Shown here: positions 23,824-35,578 of the stretch, piece by piece
Position numbering within the stretch: position 1 is the stretch's first letter
Layout of the letters: every line of letters begins with the position of its first letter
Assembly (NCBI RefSeq): GCF_006715865.1
Contig: NZ_VFOA01000001.1
Coordinates: forward strand, 1,984,001-2,048,000
Length of the DNA: 64,000 bases
Direction of reading: 5' to 3'
Source: Cellulomonas sp. SLBN-39
GTDB taxonomy: Bacteria; Actinomycetota; Actinomycetes; Actinomycetales; Cellulomonadaceae
Notes under the pieces: model-generated
The model's database searches: none
What the model was told of the DNA's origin: nothing
The model's input: only the letters and a program-made list of their open reading frames with translations
Translations under genes and position numbers: made by a program

Positions 23824-25512
23824 ATGGTCGACACCCCCGCTCCCCGGCCCGCCACCCCACCCACGTCGTCCGTCTTCCGTGGCCTGACGACCTGGCAGCA
23901 GCCCCTGGTCGTCGTGGTGCTCCTCGCGCTGGCCCTGCCGCCGCTCGCGACCGTGTTCGCCGCCCTCGTGACCCTCGTCGTGCAGGCCGCCGGCGCCTGG
24001 CTCGTCGTCGCCGCGGCCTGCGTGCTGCTCACCTCGCTCGCCGTCGCGGGCGCGCGCGTCGTCAAGCACGCCCCCGACCGGCGCCCCATGCGGCTCATGG
24101 TCACGACCGCCGCCGCGACCACGGTCGTGACGACCACGCTCGGCGTGGTCCTCGGCCTCACCCTCACCGGTCCCGCGCGCGCCGGGGTCGGCGTGCTGCT
24201 CGTGCTCGCCGGCGCCTACGCCCTCGTGCTGGCCGTCGTCCTCTGGGTCGCCGGCACCACGCTGCCCGAGCCGCCCGCGGACCCGACCGCCCCGCAGGAC
24301 GGCACGCGCCCCGAGGCCGCCTCGGACCGCGCCGCCGGTGAGACCTCGCCCGCCCCGGACGCCGGGGCGACGCCCACGGGCACCCGGGCGACCGACGCGC
24401 CCACTCCCGTCGCCGCCGCGCCCGTCGCTGCCGTGCCCACGCCCGCTGCGCCGGTCGCTGCCGCCGTGCCCGCCGCGGCCCCCGCTGTCGCCGTCCCGAC
24501 CGCGCCCCCGTCGCCCGTCGCGGAGCAGGCCCGCGTCACCGAGCAGGACGAACCGGCCTCCGGCTGGCCGACCTGGTCCAGCGCCCGCGCGCGTCGCACC
24601 GGTGCGACGAGCGAGGCTCCGACTGCGCCGCCCACGCTCACGGTCGTCCCCGCGGCCGACCCGACGCCCGCCGGTGCCGCCGAGCACGCCCCGGCCCCCG
24701 CGCCGGCAGAGCCCGCCGCCGACGAGCCCGGCGCAGTCACGTCCGGTGCGGTCTCGTCCGACGGCACCGCCGAGCAGCAGGCGGACGAGACGGCTCCCGA
24801 GGCGTCCGTCACCGCTGAGCCCGCTACCGCTGAGCCGGTCACCGCTGAGCCGGTCAGTGCTGAGCCGGTCACCGCTGCGCCCGTCGTCGCTGCGCCCGTC
24901 GTCGCGACGGCTGCCGTGGTGGGCGACGCCGACGACGAGCTGCGTGCGGACGACCGCGACGCCGTGACGCCGACCGCACCCGAGGCATCTGGTGCGCCTG
25001 CGGGCGAGCCGGTGACGGTGGTCGCCGTCGAGCCCGAGCCCGTCGGTGCCGTGCCCGCGGAGGCGGAGGTCGTGGACGCGGAGACCCCGGGCGCGGAGAC
25101 CCCGGGCGCGGAGACCGCGGCCGAGACCCGCGTGCTCGGTGAGCGGCCCACGCAGCCGCTGCCCGCCGACCCCGCACCGGCGGCGGCCGTCACGGCAGAC
25201 CCGGCGCCGACGCAGCGGATGCCCCGGCAGACCGCACCGCGCGGTGCGGCGCGCACCAGCCCCAAGCCGCGGTCGGCGTCCTCCTCGGCCCGCAAGCGCG
25301 CGGTGGGCCCGGACTTCGAGCCGGCCCTGCACGCGGTGCCCGACCCGGCACCGGTCATCCCGTTCGACACCCCCGCGGCCAAGGCGCGGCGCACCGCACC
25401 GCGCACGGTCCGGGCGCGCCGCGTGACCGACCCGGGGCCCGCGACCGAGCGGATCCCCGTGACCACCGACGACGACGGCTCGGCCACGCAGATCATGCCG
25501 CCCACCCGCTGA
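23824..25512 (+). CDS. Membrane protein with long Ala/Pro/Thr-rich tail (562 aa)
   Basis: The first about 150 residues hold three to four membrane segments (for example PLVVVVLLALALPPLATVFA and LLVLAGAYALVLAVVLW). The rest, about 400 residues, is low-complexity Ala/Pro/Thr/Glu sequence with a six-unit EP repeat, ending in a basic stretch (SASSSARKRAVGP). No enzyme motif is visible; the tail is likely cytoplasmic or extracytoplasmic disorder. A -10-like TAGCCT (23810-23815) eight bases before the ATG and no Shine-Dalgarno suggest a near-leaderless mRNA. Long antiparallel frames exist but lack the membrane pattern. I do not recognise the family. Confidence 0.6.
   Translation: MVDTPAPRPATPPTSSVFRGLTTWQQPLVVVVLLALALPPLATVFAALVTLVVQAAGAWLVVAAACVLLTSLAVAGARVVKHAPDRRPMRLMVTTAAATTVVTTTLGVVLGLTLTGPARAGVGVLLVLAGAYALVLAVVLWVAGTTLPEPPADPTAPQDGTRPEAASDRAAGETSPAPDAGATPTGTRATDAPTPVAAAPVAAVPTPAAPVAAAVPAAAPAVAVPTAPPSPVAEQARVTEQDEPASGWPTWSSARARRTGATSEAPTAPPTLTVVPAADPTPAGAAEHAPAPAPAEPAADEPGAVTSGAVSSDGTAEQQADETAPEASVTAEPATAEPVTAEPVSAEPVTAAPVVAAPVVATAAVVGDADDELRADDRDAVTPTAPEASGAPAGEPVTVVAVEPEPVGAVPAEAEVVDAETPGAETPGAETAAETRVLGERPTQPLPADPAPAAAVTADPAPTQRMPRQTAPRGAARTSPKPRSASSSARKRAVGPDFEPALHAVPDPAPVIPFDTPAAKARRTAPRTVRARRVTDPGPATERIPVTTDDDGSATQIMPPTR
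24811..24900 (+). repeat. Six tandem 15-bp repeats
   Basis: Six diverging copies of a 15-bp unit, best copy ACCGCTGAGCCGGTC, encode TAEPV-like pentapeptides in the disordered tail of the membrane protein. A shorter GAGACCCCGGGCGCG repeat follows at about 25081-25110. Confidence 0.8.
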
Positions 25513-25526
25513 CGCGACCGGGACCA

Positions 25527-25557
25527 CGGCCCGCACCGCACGACGCGGTGCGGGCCG
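25527..25557 (+). terminator. Terminator before dnaX
   Basis: CGGCCCGCACCGC (25527-25539) and GCGGTGCGGGCCG (25545-25557) form a 13-bp stem with a five-base loop, 15 bp after the membrane-protein stop. No U-tract, as is common in such genomes. Confidence 0.7.
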
Positions 25558-25615
25558 CCGCGTGCCGGGGGACGGCCGGTGCCGCGGGTCGGTGGGGGCA
25601 CGTAGGGTGCGGAGC

Positions 25616-28099
25616 GTGACGACTGCCCTGTACCGGCGCTACCGACCCGAGTCCTTCGCCGAGGTCATCGGCCAGGACCACGTCACCGCGCCGCTGCGCC
25701 AGGCGCTGCGGTCCGGGCAGTCCAACCACGCGTACCTGTTCAGCGGCCCGCGCGGCTGCGGCAAGACGACGAGCGCGCGCATCCTGGCGCGCTGCCTCAA
25801 CTGCGCGCAGGGTCCGACCGACACCCCGTGCGGGGAGTGCGCGTCGTGCGTCGAGCTGGCGCGCGGCGGCCCGGGCAGCCTCGACGTCGTCGAGATCGAC
25901 GCCGCGAGCCACGGCGGTGTGGACGACGCACGCGAGCTGCGCGAGCGGGCCACGTTCGCGCCCGCGCGCGACCGGTACAAGGTCTTCATCCTCGACGAGG
26001 CGCACATGGTCTCGCCGCAGGGGTTCAACGCGCTGCTCAAGATCGTCGAGGAGCCGCCGCCGCACGTGAAGTTCGTCTTCGCGACGACGGAGCCCGACAA
26101 GGTCATCGGCACGATCCGCTCGCGCACCCACCACTACCCGTTCCGGCTCGTGCCGCCGGACGTGCTGCTGCCGTACCTCGAGGAGCTCTGCGCGACCGAG
26201 GGCGTGCAGGTCGGCTCCGGCGTCCTGTCGCTGGTGGTGCGCGCCGGGTCGGGGTCCGTGCGCGACACGCTCTCCGTGCTCGACCAGCTCATCGCCGGCG
26301 CGGGCCCGGACGGCCTCGACTACGAGGGTGCCGTCGCGCTGCTGGGCTACACGCACACCTCGCTGCTCGACGACCTCGTCGACGCGGTGTCCGCCCGCGA
26401 CGGCGGCGCCGCGTTCCGGGTCGTGGAGCGCGTCATCACCACCGGCCACGAGCCGCGCCGCTTCGTCGAGGACCTGCTGGAGCGGCTGCGCGACCTCATC
26501 GTCATCGCCGCCTCCGGCGAGGCCGCCGGTGCGGTGCTGCGGGACCTGCCCCCGGACCAGCTCGAGCGCATGCGCGCCCAGGCCACCCACCTCGGCGCGT
26601 CGGAGCTGTCGCGCTCGGCCGACCTGGCCAACGCGGCGCTGACCGAGATGGTCGGGGCCACGTCGCCCCGCCTGCACCTCGAGCTGCTCATGGCCCGCCT
26701 GCTCCTGCCCGCCGTCGACGACTCCCGCACCGGGCTCGGCGCGCGCGTCGACCGGCTCGAGCGCGGGCTCGCCGGCGGTGCGGTCGCGGTGCCGGTGGCG
26801 TCCGCGGCGCCGGTGACCGCCGCCGTGCCGTCCGTCGACCACGACGCACCGTCCGGCGCCCGGCCCGAGCCGACGGTCGCACGCCCCGAGCCCGTCGCCC
26901 CCGCGCGCACCGCCCCGGCACCCGTCGCGACCGCAGGACCGGCCCGCACCGCCGAGGCGCCCCGGCCCGAGGTCCCGGCGGACCCGCCGACCGCAGCCCC
27001 GGCGGCCGCCGTGACGCCCGAGCCCGGCACGCCTGCGCCCGTCCCCGCGACGCGCCCCGAGCGGCCCGCCGCCGAGGCACCCCGCGCGGCGGACCCGCAG
27101 CCCGAGCCGGCGCCCGTCGCGCCCCCGGTCGCCCCCGCGCCCCCGTCGGGCGGTGCGGGGGCTGCGGCCGCGGACACCGAGATGCTGCGCCGCCGCTGGC
27201 CCGAGGTGCTCACCACCGTGCGGCGCCTGCGCCTGCCGTCGTGGGCGCTGGTCAACCAGCACGCGCAGATCCTCGAGCTCGACGCGACGACGCTGCGCCT
27301 CGGGTTCGCCCAGCCCGGTCTGGTCTCCACGTTCCGCAACAGCGGTCACGGCGAGGTCGTGGCCCGCGCGCTGCACGAGACCCTCGGCGTGCAGGCCCGC
27401 GTCGAGGCGGTCCTCGCGGGCCCGGCCGCCCCGGCGCGCGAGCAGGCGGGGACGGCGGCCGTGCCCGACGTGCCCGCGACGATCACGCCCGAGCGCGCCG
27501 CCGCGTCCTGGGACCTGCCCGCCGGAGCGGGGGACACCGCCCCGCCGAGTCCGCGGGGCGCCACCTCCGACGCGGCGGAGCCCGCTCCCCCCACGTCCGC
27601 GCCCGGTCCCCGTGCCCCGGAGCCGGACGGCGCCGCGCCCGAGGACGGCCCGTCGGGTGCCGCGGCGCCGACCGGTGCGTCCGGACGGTCGACCGCGCAG
27701 GCGCCGGTCGCCGCGCCCACCGCCGACCCGGGCCCCGTGCCGGTGGCCGCGCCGGACGACGACATCCCCCCGGGCGACGAGCCCGAGGACCCCTGGTCCA
27801 CCGCTCCGTCCCCGCGGCACCAGGCACCCGCGCGCACCGCCCGACCGGCCGACCGGCCTGCTCCGGCGACCGCACCGGCCGCCGGAGCAGGGTCGACGGG
27901 TGCCGCGCCCACGACGGCCCGCGAGCGCGGCATGGCCGCGGCCGCCCGTGCCGCCCAGCAGCGTCCCGCGGTGCCGTCCGAGCCGGACGAGCCCAGCCCG
28001 GACGACCCGCTGATCTCGTCGTCCGGCCTCATCGGTGTGCCCCTGGTCGTGCAGGCGCTCGGGGGGCGGGTCGTCGAGGAGATCGTCGACGGCGCCTGA
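25616..28099 (+). CDS. dnaX: DNA polymerase III subunit gamma/tau
   Basis: An 827-aa clamp-loader ATPase. Residues 1-370 hold the AAA+ core: [10 protein letters not shown], Walker [10 protein letters not shown] (44-52), zinc Cys at 63, 72, 75 and 78, Walker [19 protein letters not shown] and the sensor-1 [11 protein letters not shown] central Ala/Pro-rich linker (about 385-515), a folded segment ([20 protein letters not shown]) and another disordered tail follow. The product loads the beta clamp and ties polymerases to DnaB. GTG at 25616 has a -10 TAGGGT (25603-25608) seven bases upstream and no Shine-Dalgarno, so it is probably leaderless. Adjacent ffs and recR are the usual neighbours. Confidence 0.95.
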   Translation: MTTALYRRYRPESFAEVIGQDHVTAPLRQALRSGQSNHAYLFSGPRGCGKTTSARILARCLNCAQGPTDTPCGECASCVELARGGPGSLDVVEIDAASHGGVDDARELRERATFAPARDRYKVFILDEAHMVSPQGFNALLKIVEEPPPHVKFVFATTEPDKVIGTIRSRTHHYPFRLVPPDVLLPYLEELCATEGVQVGSGVLSLVVRAGSGSVRDTLSVLDQLIAGAGPDGLDYEGAVALLGYTHTSLLDDLVDAVSARDGGAAFRVVERVITTGHEPRRFVEDLLERLRDLIVIAASGEAAGAVLRDLPPDQLERMRAQATHLGASELSRSADLANAALTEMVGATSPRLHLELLMARLLLPAVDDSRTGLGARVDRLERGLAGGAVAVPVASAAPVTAAVPSVDHDAPSGARPEPTVARPEPVAPARTAPAPVATAGPARTAEAPRPEVPADPPTAAPAAAVTPEPGTPAPVPATRPERPAAEAPRAADPQPEPAPVAPPVAPAPPSGGAGAAAADTEMLRRRWPEVLTTVRRLRLPSWALVNQHAQILELDATTLRLGFAQPGLVSTFRNSGHGEVVARALHETLGVQARVEAVLAGPAAPAREQAGTAAVPDVPATITPERAAASWDLPAGAGDTAPPSPRGATSDAAEPAPPTSAPGPRAPEPDGAAPEDGPSGAAAPTGASGRSTAQAPVAAPTADPGPVPVAAPDDDIPPGDEPEDPWSTAPSPRHQAPARTARPADRPAPATAPAAGAGSTGAAPTTARERGMAAAARAAQQRPAVPSEPDEPSPDDPLISSSGLIGVPLVVQALGGRVVEEIVDGA

Positions 28100-28194
28100 C
28101 CGGCTGCCACGCGGGTGCCCGCGGGCCTGACCGGGCACCGGGTACGGTCGGCCTGCCGGACGGCGGGCGCCCGGGCGGCGACTACGCTGGCGGG

Positions 28195-28794
28195 GTGTAC
28201 GAAGGCGCGATCCAGGACCTGGTCGACGAGCTCGGGCGGCTGCCCGGGGTCGGCCCCAAGAGCGCCCAGCGCATCGCGTTCCACGTGCTCGCCGCGGACC
28301 CCGCGGACGTGCGGCGCCTGGCGGACGCGCTGACCGAGGTCAAGGCCCGGGTGCGGTTCTGCGAGGTGTGCGGCAACGTCGCGCAGGAGCCGCAGTGCCG
28401 CATCTGCCGCGATCCCCGCCGCACCCCGACGGTGCTGTGCGTCGTGGAGGAGGCCAAGGACGTCGTCGCGATCGAGCGGACCCGGGAGTTCCGTGGTCGG
28501 TACCACGTGCTCGGCGGCGCCATCAACCCGATCGCGGGCGTCGGTCCCGACGACCTGCGGATCGCGCTGCTCATGCAGCGCCTCGCGGACGGCACGGTCA
28601 CCGAGGTGATCCTCGCGACCGACCCGAACGTCGAGGGCGAGGCCACGGCCACGTACCTGGCCCGGATGCTCGTGCCCATGGGTCTGACGGTCAGCCGGCT
28701 CGCGTCGGGCCTGCCCGTGGGCGGCGACCTGGAGTACGCGGACGAGGTCACGCTCGGGCGGGCGTTCGAGGGACGCCGCCGCATCAGCGCCTGA
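28195..28794 (+). CDS. recR: Recombination protein RecR
   Basis: A 199-aa RecR. N-terminal helix-hairpin-helix [17 protein letters not shown] (about 17-33), zinc finger with Cys-x2-Cys twice (FCEVCGN and QCRICRD), then a Toprim domain ([16 protein letters not shown]) and a C-terminal [19 protein letters not shown]. RecR forms rings with RecO/RecF and helps load RecA at gaps. GTG at 28195 follows a -10 TACGCT (28183-28188) by six bases without Shine-Dalgarno, so a leaderless mRNA is likely even though the gene is only 95 bp after dnaX. Confidence 0.95.
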   Translation: MYEGAIQDLVDELGRLPGVGPKSAQRIAFHVLAADPADVRRLADALTEVKARVRFCEVCGNVAQEPQCRICRDPRRTPTVLCVVEEAKDVVAIERTREFRGRYHVLGGAINPIAGVGPDDLRIALLMQRLADGTVTEVILATDPNVEGEATATYLARMLVPMGLTVSRLASGLPVGGDLEYADEVTLGRAFEGRRRISA

Positions 28795-28841
28795 CGGGTG
28801 CGGCGACGGCGCCGGCACCCACGACGAGGGGGAGGACACCG

Positions 28842-29417
28842 ATGAGCGACGGACGACCGGTGGTCGAGGCGGACGTGCGGGAGATCGCCGAGGCGGTCGC
28901 CGCGGAGTCGCGCGGCTTCCTGACGACGGTGACCGAGGTGGCGGCGGGCTCCGCGCCGGAGGCGTCGATGCCGCTGCTGCTGCTCGCGGTCTCGGACCTG
29001 CTGGCGGCGGGCGCGCGGCTCGGCGCGACGACGGACGTGGTGCCGCCCTCGCGCTTCGAGCCCGATGTGGGCCCCGACGCGGACCTGGAGCCGCTGCGCG
29101 TGAACCTGGCGAACCTGTTCGAGGGCATCGACGAGTACGTCGAGGTCATCGACCCGATCCTCGGCCCGGAGGTCGAGGAGTCGACCATCTCCGGCGACCT
29201 CGTCGCGATCGTCGGGGCCCTCACCCAGGGGCTCGCGCACCACGACCGCGGCAACGTCCTCGAGGCCCTGTGGTGGTGGCAGTTCAGCTACCTGTCCGAC
29301 TGGGGCGAGCGCGCGGCCAGCACCCTGCGCGCCCTGCAGACGATCATCGCCCACGTCCGCCTGGACGTCGACGACGACGTGGCCGCCGAGGCGGAGTACG
29401 ACGCCCTGCAGCCCTGA
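28842..29417 (+). CDS. DUF5063 domain protein
   Basis: A 191-aa, acidic, helical protein. The DUF5063 pattern shows in FLTTVTEVAAG, LLLLAVSDLLAAGARLG and the C-terminal WWWQFSYLSDWGERAASTLR. The gene commonly follows recR in actinobacteria; its function is not known. ATG at 28842 has an upstream GGGGGAGG Shine-Dalgarno. It ends five bases before the convergent GNAT gene. Confidence 0.8.
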   Translation: MSDGRPVVEADVREIAEAVAAESRGFLTTVTEVAAGSAPEASMPLLLLAVSDLLAAGARLGATTDVVPPSRFEPDVGPDADLEPLRVNLANLFEGIDEYVEVIDPILGPEVEESTISGDLVAIVGALTQGLAHHDRGNVLEALWWWQFSYLSDWGERAASTLRALQTIIAHVRLDVDDDVAAEAEYDALQP

Positions 29418-29422
29418 CCGGC

Positions 29423-29932
29423 CTACCGCAGATCCTTGACCAGCATGAGCGTGGCGTCGTCGTCGAGCGGGACGAGGGCGCCCGGGGCGACCGGGCGGTC
29501 GTGGTGCATGACGCCGCGCCCGTCCGGCACGTAGCCGCGCTGCACGTAGAGCCGCTGCGCGGCCCCGTAGTCGGCGTGGAGGCCGACGCCGATGCCGACG
29601 CGGGGTCCGTGCGCGCCGGCCTCGTGCTCGAGCTCGTCGAGCAGTGCGGTGCCGACGCCCCGGCGCCGGTACGGCGGGAGGACGTTGAGGTCCGCGACCT
29701 CGGGCACGCGCTCCTGCCGGAAGGGCGGGTAGTCGGACTCCCGGCGCAGCGTCCCGTACCCGGCGAACGTCCCGTCCACCTCGGCGACGACGCACAGGCG
29801 TGCACCGGCCCGCTGCTCGGCCAGGTAGCGCAGGTACTGCCCCTGCGGCTTGTGCCACCCGATCGCGGCGAACGCCGCCTCCAGTAGTTCCGGGTCGGAG
29901 TCCTGCAACGGCCTCAGCGAGACGTGGTCCAT
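29423..29932 (-). CDS. GNAT-family N-acetyltransferase
   Basis: A 169-aa GNAT protein. The acetyl-CoA-binding motif is VLPPYRRRGVGTALLDELE (about residues 84-102), preceded by the strand PEVADLNV and followed by GAAQRLYVQRGYVPDG. Substrate unknown. The ATG at 29932 has GGAGGG about seven bases upstream; a longer in-frame ATG at 29974 lacks one. Convergent with the DUF5063 gene. Confidence 0.82.
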   Translation of the reverse strand: MDHVSLRPLQDSDPELLEAAFAAIGWHKPQGQYLRYLAEQRAGARLCVVAEVDGTFAGYGTLRRESDYPPFRQERVPEVADLNVLPPYRRRGVGTALLDELEHEAGAHGPRVGIGVGLHADYGAAQRLYVQRGYVPDGRGVMHHDRPVAPGALVPLDDDATLMLVKDLR

Positions 29933-30025
29933 GCCGTTACCCTCCTGCGCCCCGCCGCCGGTGCGCCACGGCATTCCGACCGGGCCGACTGGCTCAGAGC
30001 TCTGCCGGACGACCGCCGGGTGTTC

Positions 30026-30064
30026 CCGGTCGCGCGCCCACCCCTCCAGCGGGCGCGCGACCGG
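30026..30064 (-). terminator. Terminator after the ABC-2 exporter pair
   Basis: CCGGTCGCGCGCCC (30026-30039) and GGGCGCGCGACCGG (30051-30064) make a 14-bp stem with an 11-base loop, 10 bp after the permease stop. Confidence 0.7.
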
Positions 30065-30074
30065 TGCTCGGGGG

Positions 30075-31226
30075 TCAGGCGACCCGGGTGCCGCGGGCGA
30101 GGGTGCGCTGCGGGATCCGCAGGCGGCGGACCGCGACGGCGAAGCCGAGGCCGCCGAGCAGCAGGTTCACGGCCAGGCCCCAGGGCCACACGGGGCCGCC
30201 GACGGTGACCTCCGGCCGGTCCGCGGGCGTGGGCTCGCCCTCGCCCCAGCTCCAGCACTCGTCGATCGCGGTCGGCGGGGCGGCCAGGTCACGCACGCCG
30301 CGGCTCAGCTCGGCCGTCGGGTCGACGCGGTACACCGAGCTGCGCGGGTCGTTGGCCGGGCCGGTCCCGGCGCCGTCGGCGACGACGACGAACGGGTTCA
30401 CCGTGAGCAACCACGAGGTGCGCTCGGTGTGCGCGACGTCGCGGACGTCCTGGAAGTACGTGCACTGCGGGTAGCCGCTCGCGTCGTCGAAGTCCTCCCA
30501 CATCTCGTCGGTCACGCCGAAGACCGTGACCTCCTCGGTGGACGTGATCGCGGGGTACGTGATCGCGAAGAACACCGGCGTGAAGATCGTCAGGCCCGCG
30601 ACCGTGAGGAACGTCAGGACCGTCGACCCGGCGGGCCGTGCCGCGATCGTCGACCAGCCGAGGCCGATGCCGCAGACGGCGGCCAGCAGCAGCGCGATGA
30701 GCAGCACCACGCGCGGCAGCGCGAGCACGGCGACGTCGCCCATCGCGACGGCCAGGACGAGGAACGGCAGGCTCACCGCGAGGAACGCCAGCGCGGAGAA
30801 CCACGCCGCCAGCAGCTTGCCGAGCGCGATCTCCGCGGGCGAGAGCAGCGTGACCTGCAGGGTCGCGAGGGTGCCGGCCGCGCGGTCGCCGTTGACGGCC
30901 GTCGAGGTCAGCGTCGGCGTGACGAGCAGGCCCAGGCCGAGCACGAGGAACGTGACGATCATGAACAGCAGCGGGCCGCGCGACTGGTCGTCGCCCGTGC
31001 CGCCGAGCATCCACGACAGCGCGCCCGACGAGAGCAGCGTGATCGCGCCGACCACGACGACCCACACGACCAGCGCGGTCTTCCACCGCGACGAGCGCAC
31101 GCGCTGGCGCAGCTCGAGCGCGACGACGGTCCGCACGCCGTGCCAGGTCAGGGACCAGGTCCGCACGCCCGCACCGTCGTGGTGCGCGGGTGCGACCGGG
31201 GGAGCGTCCTGCGACATGCCCGTCAC
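30075..31226 (-). CDS. ABC-2 type transporter permease
   Basis: A 383-aa membrane protein with about six membrane segments: one at about 45-65, a cluster between 85 and 215 (AAWFSALAFLAVSLPFLVLA, LPRVVLLIALLLAAVCGIGL) and one near the C-terminus (WGLAVNLLLGGLGFAVAV). A long external loop of about 120 residues lies before the last segment. GTG at 31226 overlaps the ATPase stop (GTGA) and has AGGA six bases upstream; ATG at 31217 is an alternative. It works with the ATPase gene upstream as an exporter of unknown substrate. Confidence 0.8.
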   Translation of the reverse strand: MTGMSQDAPPVAPAHHDGAGVRTWSLTWHGVRTVVALELRQRVRSSRWKTALVVWVVVVGAITLLSSGALSWMLGGTGDDQSRGPLLFMIVTFLVLGLGLLVTPTLTSTAVNGDRAAGTLATLQVTLLSPAEIALGKLLAAWFSALAFLAVSLPFLVLAVAMGDVAVLALPRVVLLIALLLAAVCGIGLGWSTIAARPAGSTVLTFLTVAGLTIFTPVFFAITYPAITSTEEVTVFGVTDEMWEDFDDASGYPQCTYFQDVRDVAHTERTSWLLTVNPFVVVADGAGTGPANDPRSSVYRVDPTAELSRGVRDLAAPPTAIDECWSWGEGEPTPADRPEVTVGGPVWPWGLAVNLLLGGLGFAVAVRRLRIPQRTLARGTRVA

Positions 31227-32353
31227 CGCCGTTCCTCGTCGAGGGCCAGGTAGGCCTGCTCCAGCGCGCCGCCCGCGGGGCTGAGCGCGGTCACGGGCAC
31301 GCCGGCGGCGACCGCGTCGGCCAGGAGGCGTGCCGCACCGGCGTCGCCCTCGACCTCGATGAGCACGCCGCCGGGCGCGTCGGGCGCGCCCTCGGCGAGC
31401 GCCCCCGTGCCCGGGTGGCCCAGGGCGTCGTCGGGGCGCCACGCGGCGCCGGTCGTGTCGAGCCAGGCGGTCAGCGCCGTGCGGGACAGGGCCCGCACGT
31501 GCCAGGTGCGCCGTGCGGTGGCGGCGTCGACGGCCTCGTGCCCCGCGACGGTGCGCCCGCGCGAGATGAACACCGCGTCGTCGGCCATCTCCTCCAGCTC
31601 GGACAGCACGTGCGACGACACCAGCACAGTCCGGCCCTCGTCCGCGAGGCGGCGCAGCAGCACGCGCAGGTCGACGCGCGAGCGCGGGTCCAGCCCGCTG
31701 GCGGGCTCGTCGAGCAGCAGCACCTGCGGGTCGTGCACGAGCGCGCGGGCCAGGCCCAGGCGCTGCTTCTGCCCGCGCGACAGCACCGCCGCGGGGCGGT
31801 CGGCGTACTCGGTGAGGTGCACGGTGGCGAGCAGCTCGTCCACGCGGGTGCGGACCTGCGCGCGGGGCACCCGGTACGCGTCGGCGAAGGTCGTGAGCAC
31901 CTCGCGGGCCGTCAGGGAGTCCCACGTGCCGAACGCGTCGGGCATCCACCCGGTGCGGGCGCGGGCCGCGGCGCCGTCGGCCACCGGGTCGGCGCCCGCC
32001 ATGCGCACGTGCCCGGAGTCCGGCACGAGCAGGCCGGCGAGCACCAGCAGCAGCGTCGTCTTGCCGGAGCCGTTGGGCCCGACGAGCGCGGTCACGGCGC
32101 CGGCACGGGCGACGAGGTCGACCCCGTCGAGCGCCTGCACGGAGCCGAACGCGCGCCGCACGCCGCGGGCCTCGATGCCCGGCACCGCGCCGGGGGAGGC
32201 GGGCGTCGGGGCGAGCACGGCTGTCGTCGCGGCAGCCGGGGCAGCCGGGGCAGCCGCGGCCGCCGGTGCGGTCGGGTCGGTCGTGGTCGGGTCGGTCGTG
32301 GCCCCCGACGCGTCGTCGGGGGGAGTGCTCGCGGGTGCGTCGTCGCCGGACAT
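31223..32353 (-). CDS. ABC transporter ATP-binding protein (exporter type)
   Basis: A 376-aa protein: about 50 disordered Ala/Thr/Pro residues, then an ATPase with Walker A GPNGSGKTTLL, signature LSRGQKQRLGLARAL, Walker B VLLLDEPASGLDP and switch VLVSSHVLSEL. A C-terminal domain of about 95 residues follows, as in ABC-2 ATPases of the CcmA/NatA kind. ATG at 32353 follows a -10 TAGCGT (32361-32366, minus strand) by seven bases with no Shine-Dalgarno. Partner permease overlaps by four bases. Confidence 0.88.
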   Translation of the reverse strand: MSGDDAPASTPPDDASGATTDPTTTDPTAPAAAAAPAAPAAATTAVLAPTPASPGAVPGIEARGVRRAFGSVQALDGVDLVARAGAVTALVGPNGSGKTTLLLVLAGLLVPDSGHVRMAGADPVADGAAARARTGWMPDAFGTWDSLTAREVLTTFADAYRVPRAQVRTRVDELLATVHLTEYADRPAAVLSRGQKQRLGLARALVHDPQVLLLDEPASGLDPRSRVDLRVLLRRLADEGRTVLVSSHVLSELEEMADDAVFISRGRTVAGHEAVDAATARRTWHVRALSRTALTAWLDTTGAAWRPDDALGHPGTGALAEGAPDAPGGVLIEVEGDAGAARLLADAVAAGVPVTALSPAGGALEQAYLALDEERR

Positions 32354-32512
32354 GGTCGTCACGCTAGGCCTGCGGCGGACGGCGCCGCGTCCCCCCGGGG
32401 TCTGACGTCCGCACCCGTCGCGTCCTCCGTCCGGCGGGGCCGCGGGGCGCCCGCGGTCTCCTGGCGTCCGTCATGCGAAACCGCGGAGGTCCGCATCCTG
32501 GGCCCGTCCTAG

Positions 32513-34891
<2,379 letters not shown>

Positions 34892-34902
34892 CCCGGTCGC
34901 CC

Positions 34903-34933
34903 GCCCGGCCCGGCCCCACGGTCAGGGCCGGGC
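34903..34933. terminator. Probable bidirectional terminator between asd and the response regulator
   Basis: GCCCGGCCC (34903-34911) and GGGCCGGGC (34925-34933) form a 9-bp stem. The right arm overlaps the last codons of the convergent response regulator gene. Confidence 0.45.
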
Positions 34934-35578
34934 GAGCCCGGTGCGGTAGGCCCACACGACCGTCTGCAGGCGGTCGCGCGTGCCGAGCTTGGTCATCGCC
35001 CGGCCCAGGTGCGACTTCACGGTCGACGGCTCGACGACCAGCGCCGCCGCGATCTCCGCGTTCGACATGCCCTGCGCCAGCAGGCGCACGATGTCGGTCT
35101 CGCGCGGCGTGAGCACCGAGCCGGCGTCGTCGGGCGTCGGTGCCGGGCGTCGTCGGGCGAACTCGACGAGCACCCGCCGGGTCACCGACCGGTCGACCGT
35201 CGCCTCGCCGCGGGCCAGGGCACGGATCGCGTCGGCGAGCTCGTCCGGGTCGCAGTCCTTGAGCACGAACCCGCTCGCCCCGGCCTCCAGGGCGCCGAAC
35301 ACGTACTCGTCCAGGTCGAACGTGGTGACCACGAGGACCGCCGGCAGGTCGGCCTCGCCGCGGTCGGCGACGATCTGCCGGGTCGCGGCCAGGCCGTCGC
35401 CGCCGGGCATCCGCACGTCCATGCACACCACGTCCGGGTGGGTGCGGCGCACCACGGCCACCGCGTCCGGGCCGCTCGACGCCTCGCCGACGACCTCGAG
35501 GTCCGGGTGCTCCTCGATCAGCACGCGGAACCCCGCGCGCACCACCGCCTGGTCGTCGACCAGCACCACCCGGGTCAT
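34922..35578 (-). CDS. NarL/LuxR-type response regulator
   Basis: A 218-aa two-domain regulator. The receiver (about 1-120) has VVLVDDQAVVRAG, phosphorylated Asp in PDVVCMDVRMPGGDG (about residue 54) and the Lys in GFVLKDCDPDEL. The C-terminal LuxR domain reads LTPRETDIVRLLAQGMSNAE and STVKSHLGRAMTKLGTRDR. It is the partner of the upstream kinase gene, whose stop overlaps this ATG by four bases. Target genes are not evident; the adjacent serine hydrolase on the same strand is a possible target. Confidence 0.9.
   Translation of the reverse strand: MTRVVLVDDQAVVRAGFRVLIEEHPDLEVVGEASSGPDAVAVVRRTHPDVVCMDVRMPGGDGLAATRQIVADRGEADLPAVLVVTTFDLDEYVFGALEAGASGFVLKDCDPDELADAIRALARGEATVDRSVTRRVLVEFARRRPAPTPDDAGSVLTPRETDIVRLLAQGMSNAEIAAALVVEPSTVKSHLGRAMTKLGTRDRLQTVVWAYRTGLARP

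Noticed and set aside
21559..25536. A 1325-codon minus-strand frame
   Set aside because: It overlaps the monooxygenase, MFS, ffs and membrane-protein genes in the opposite direction, and its product is a Gly/Arg-rich shadow without domains.
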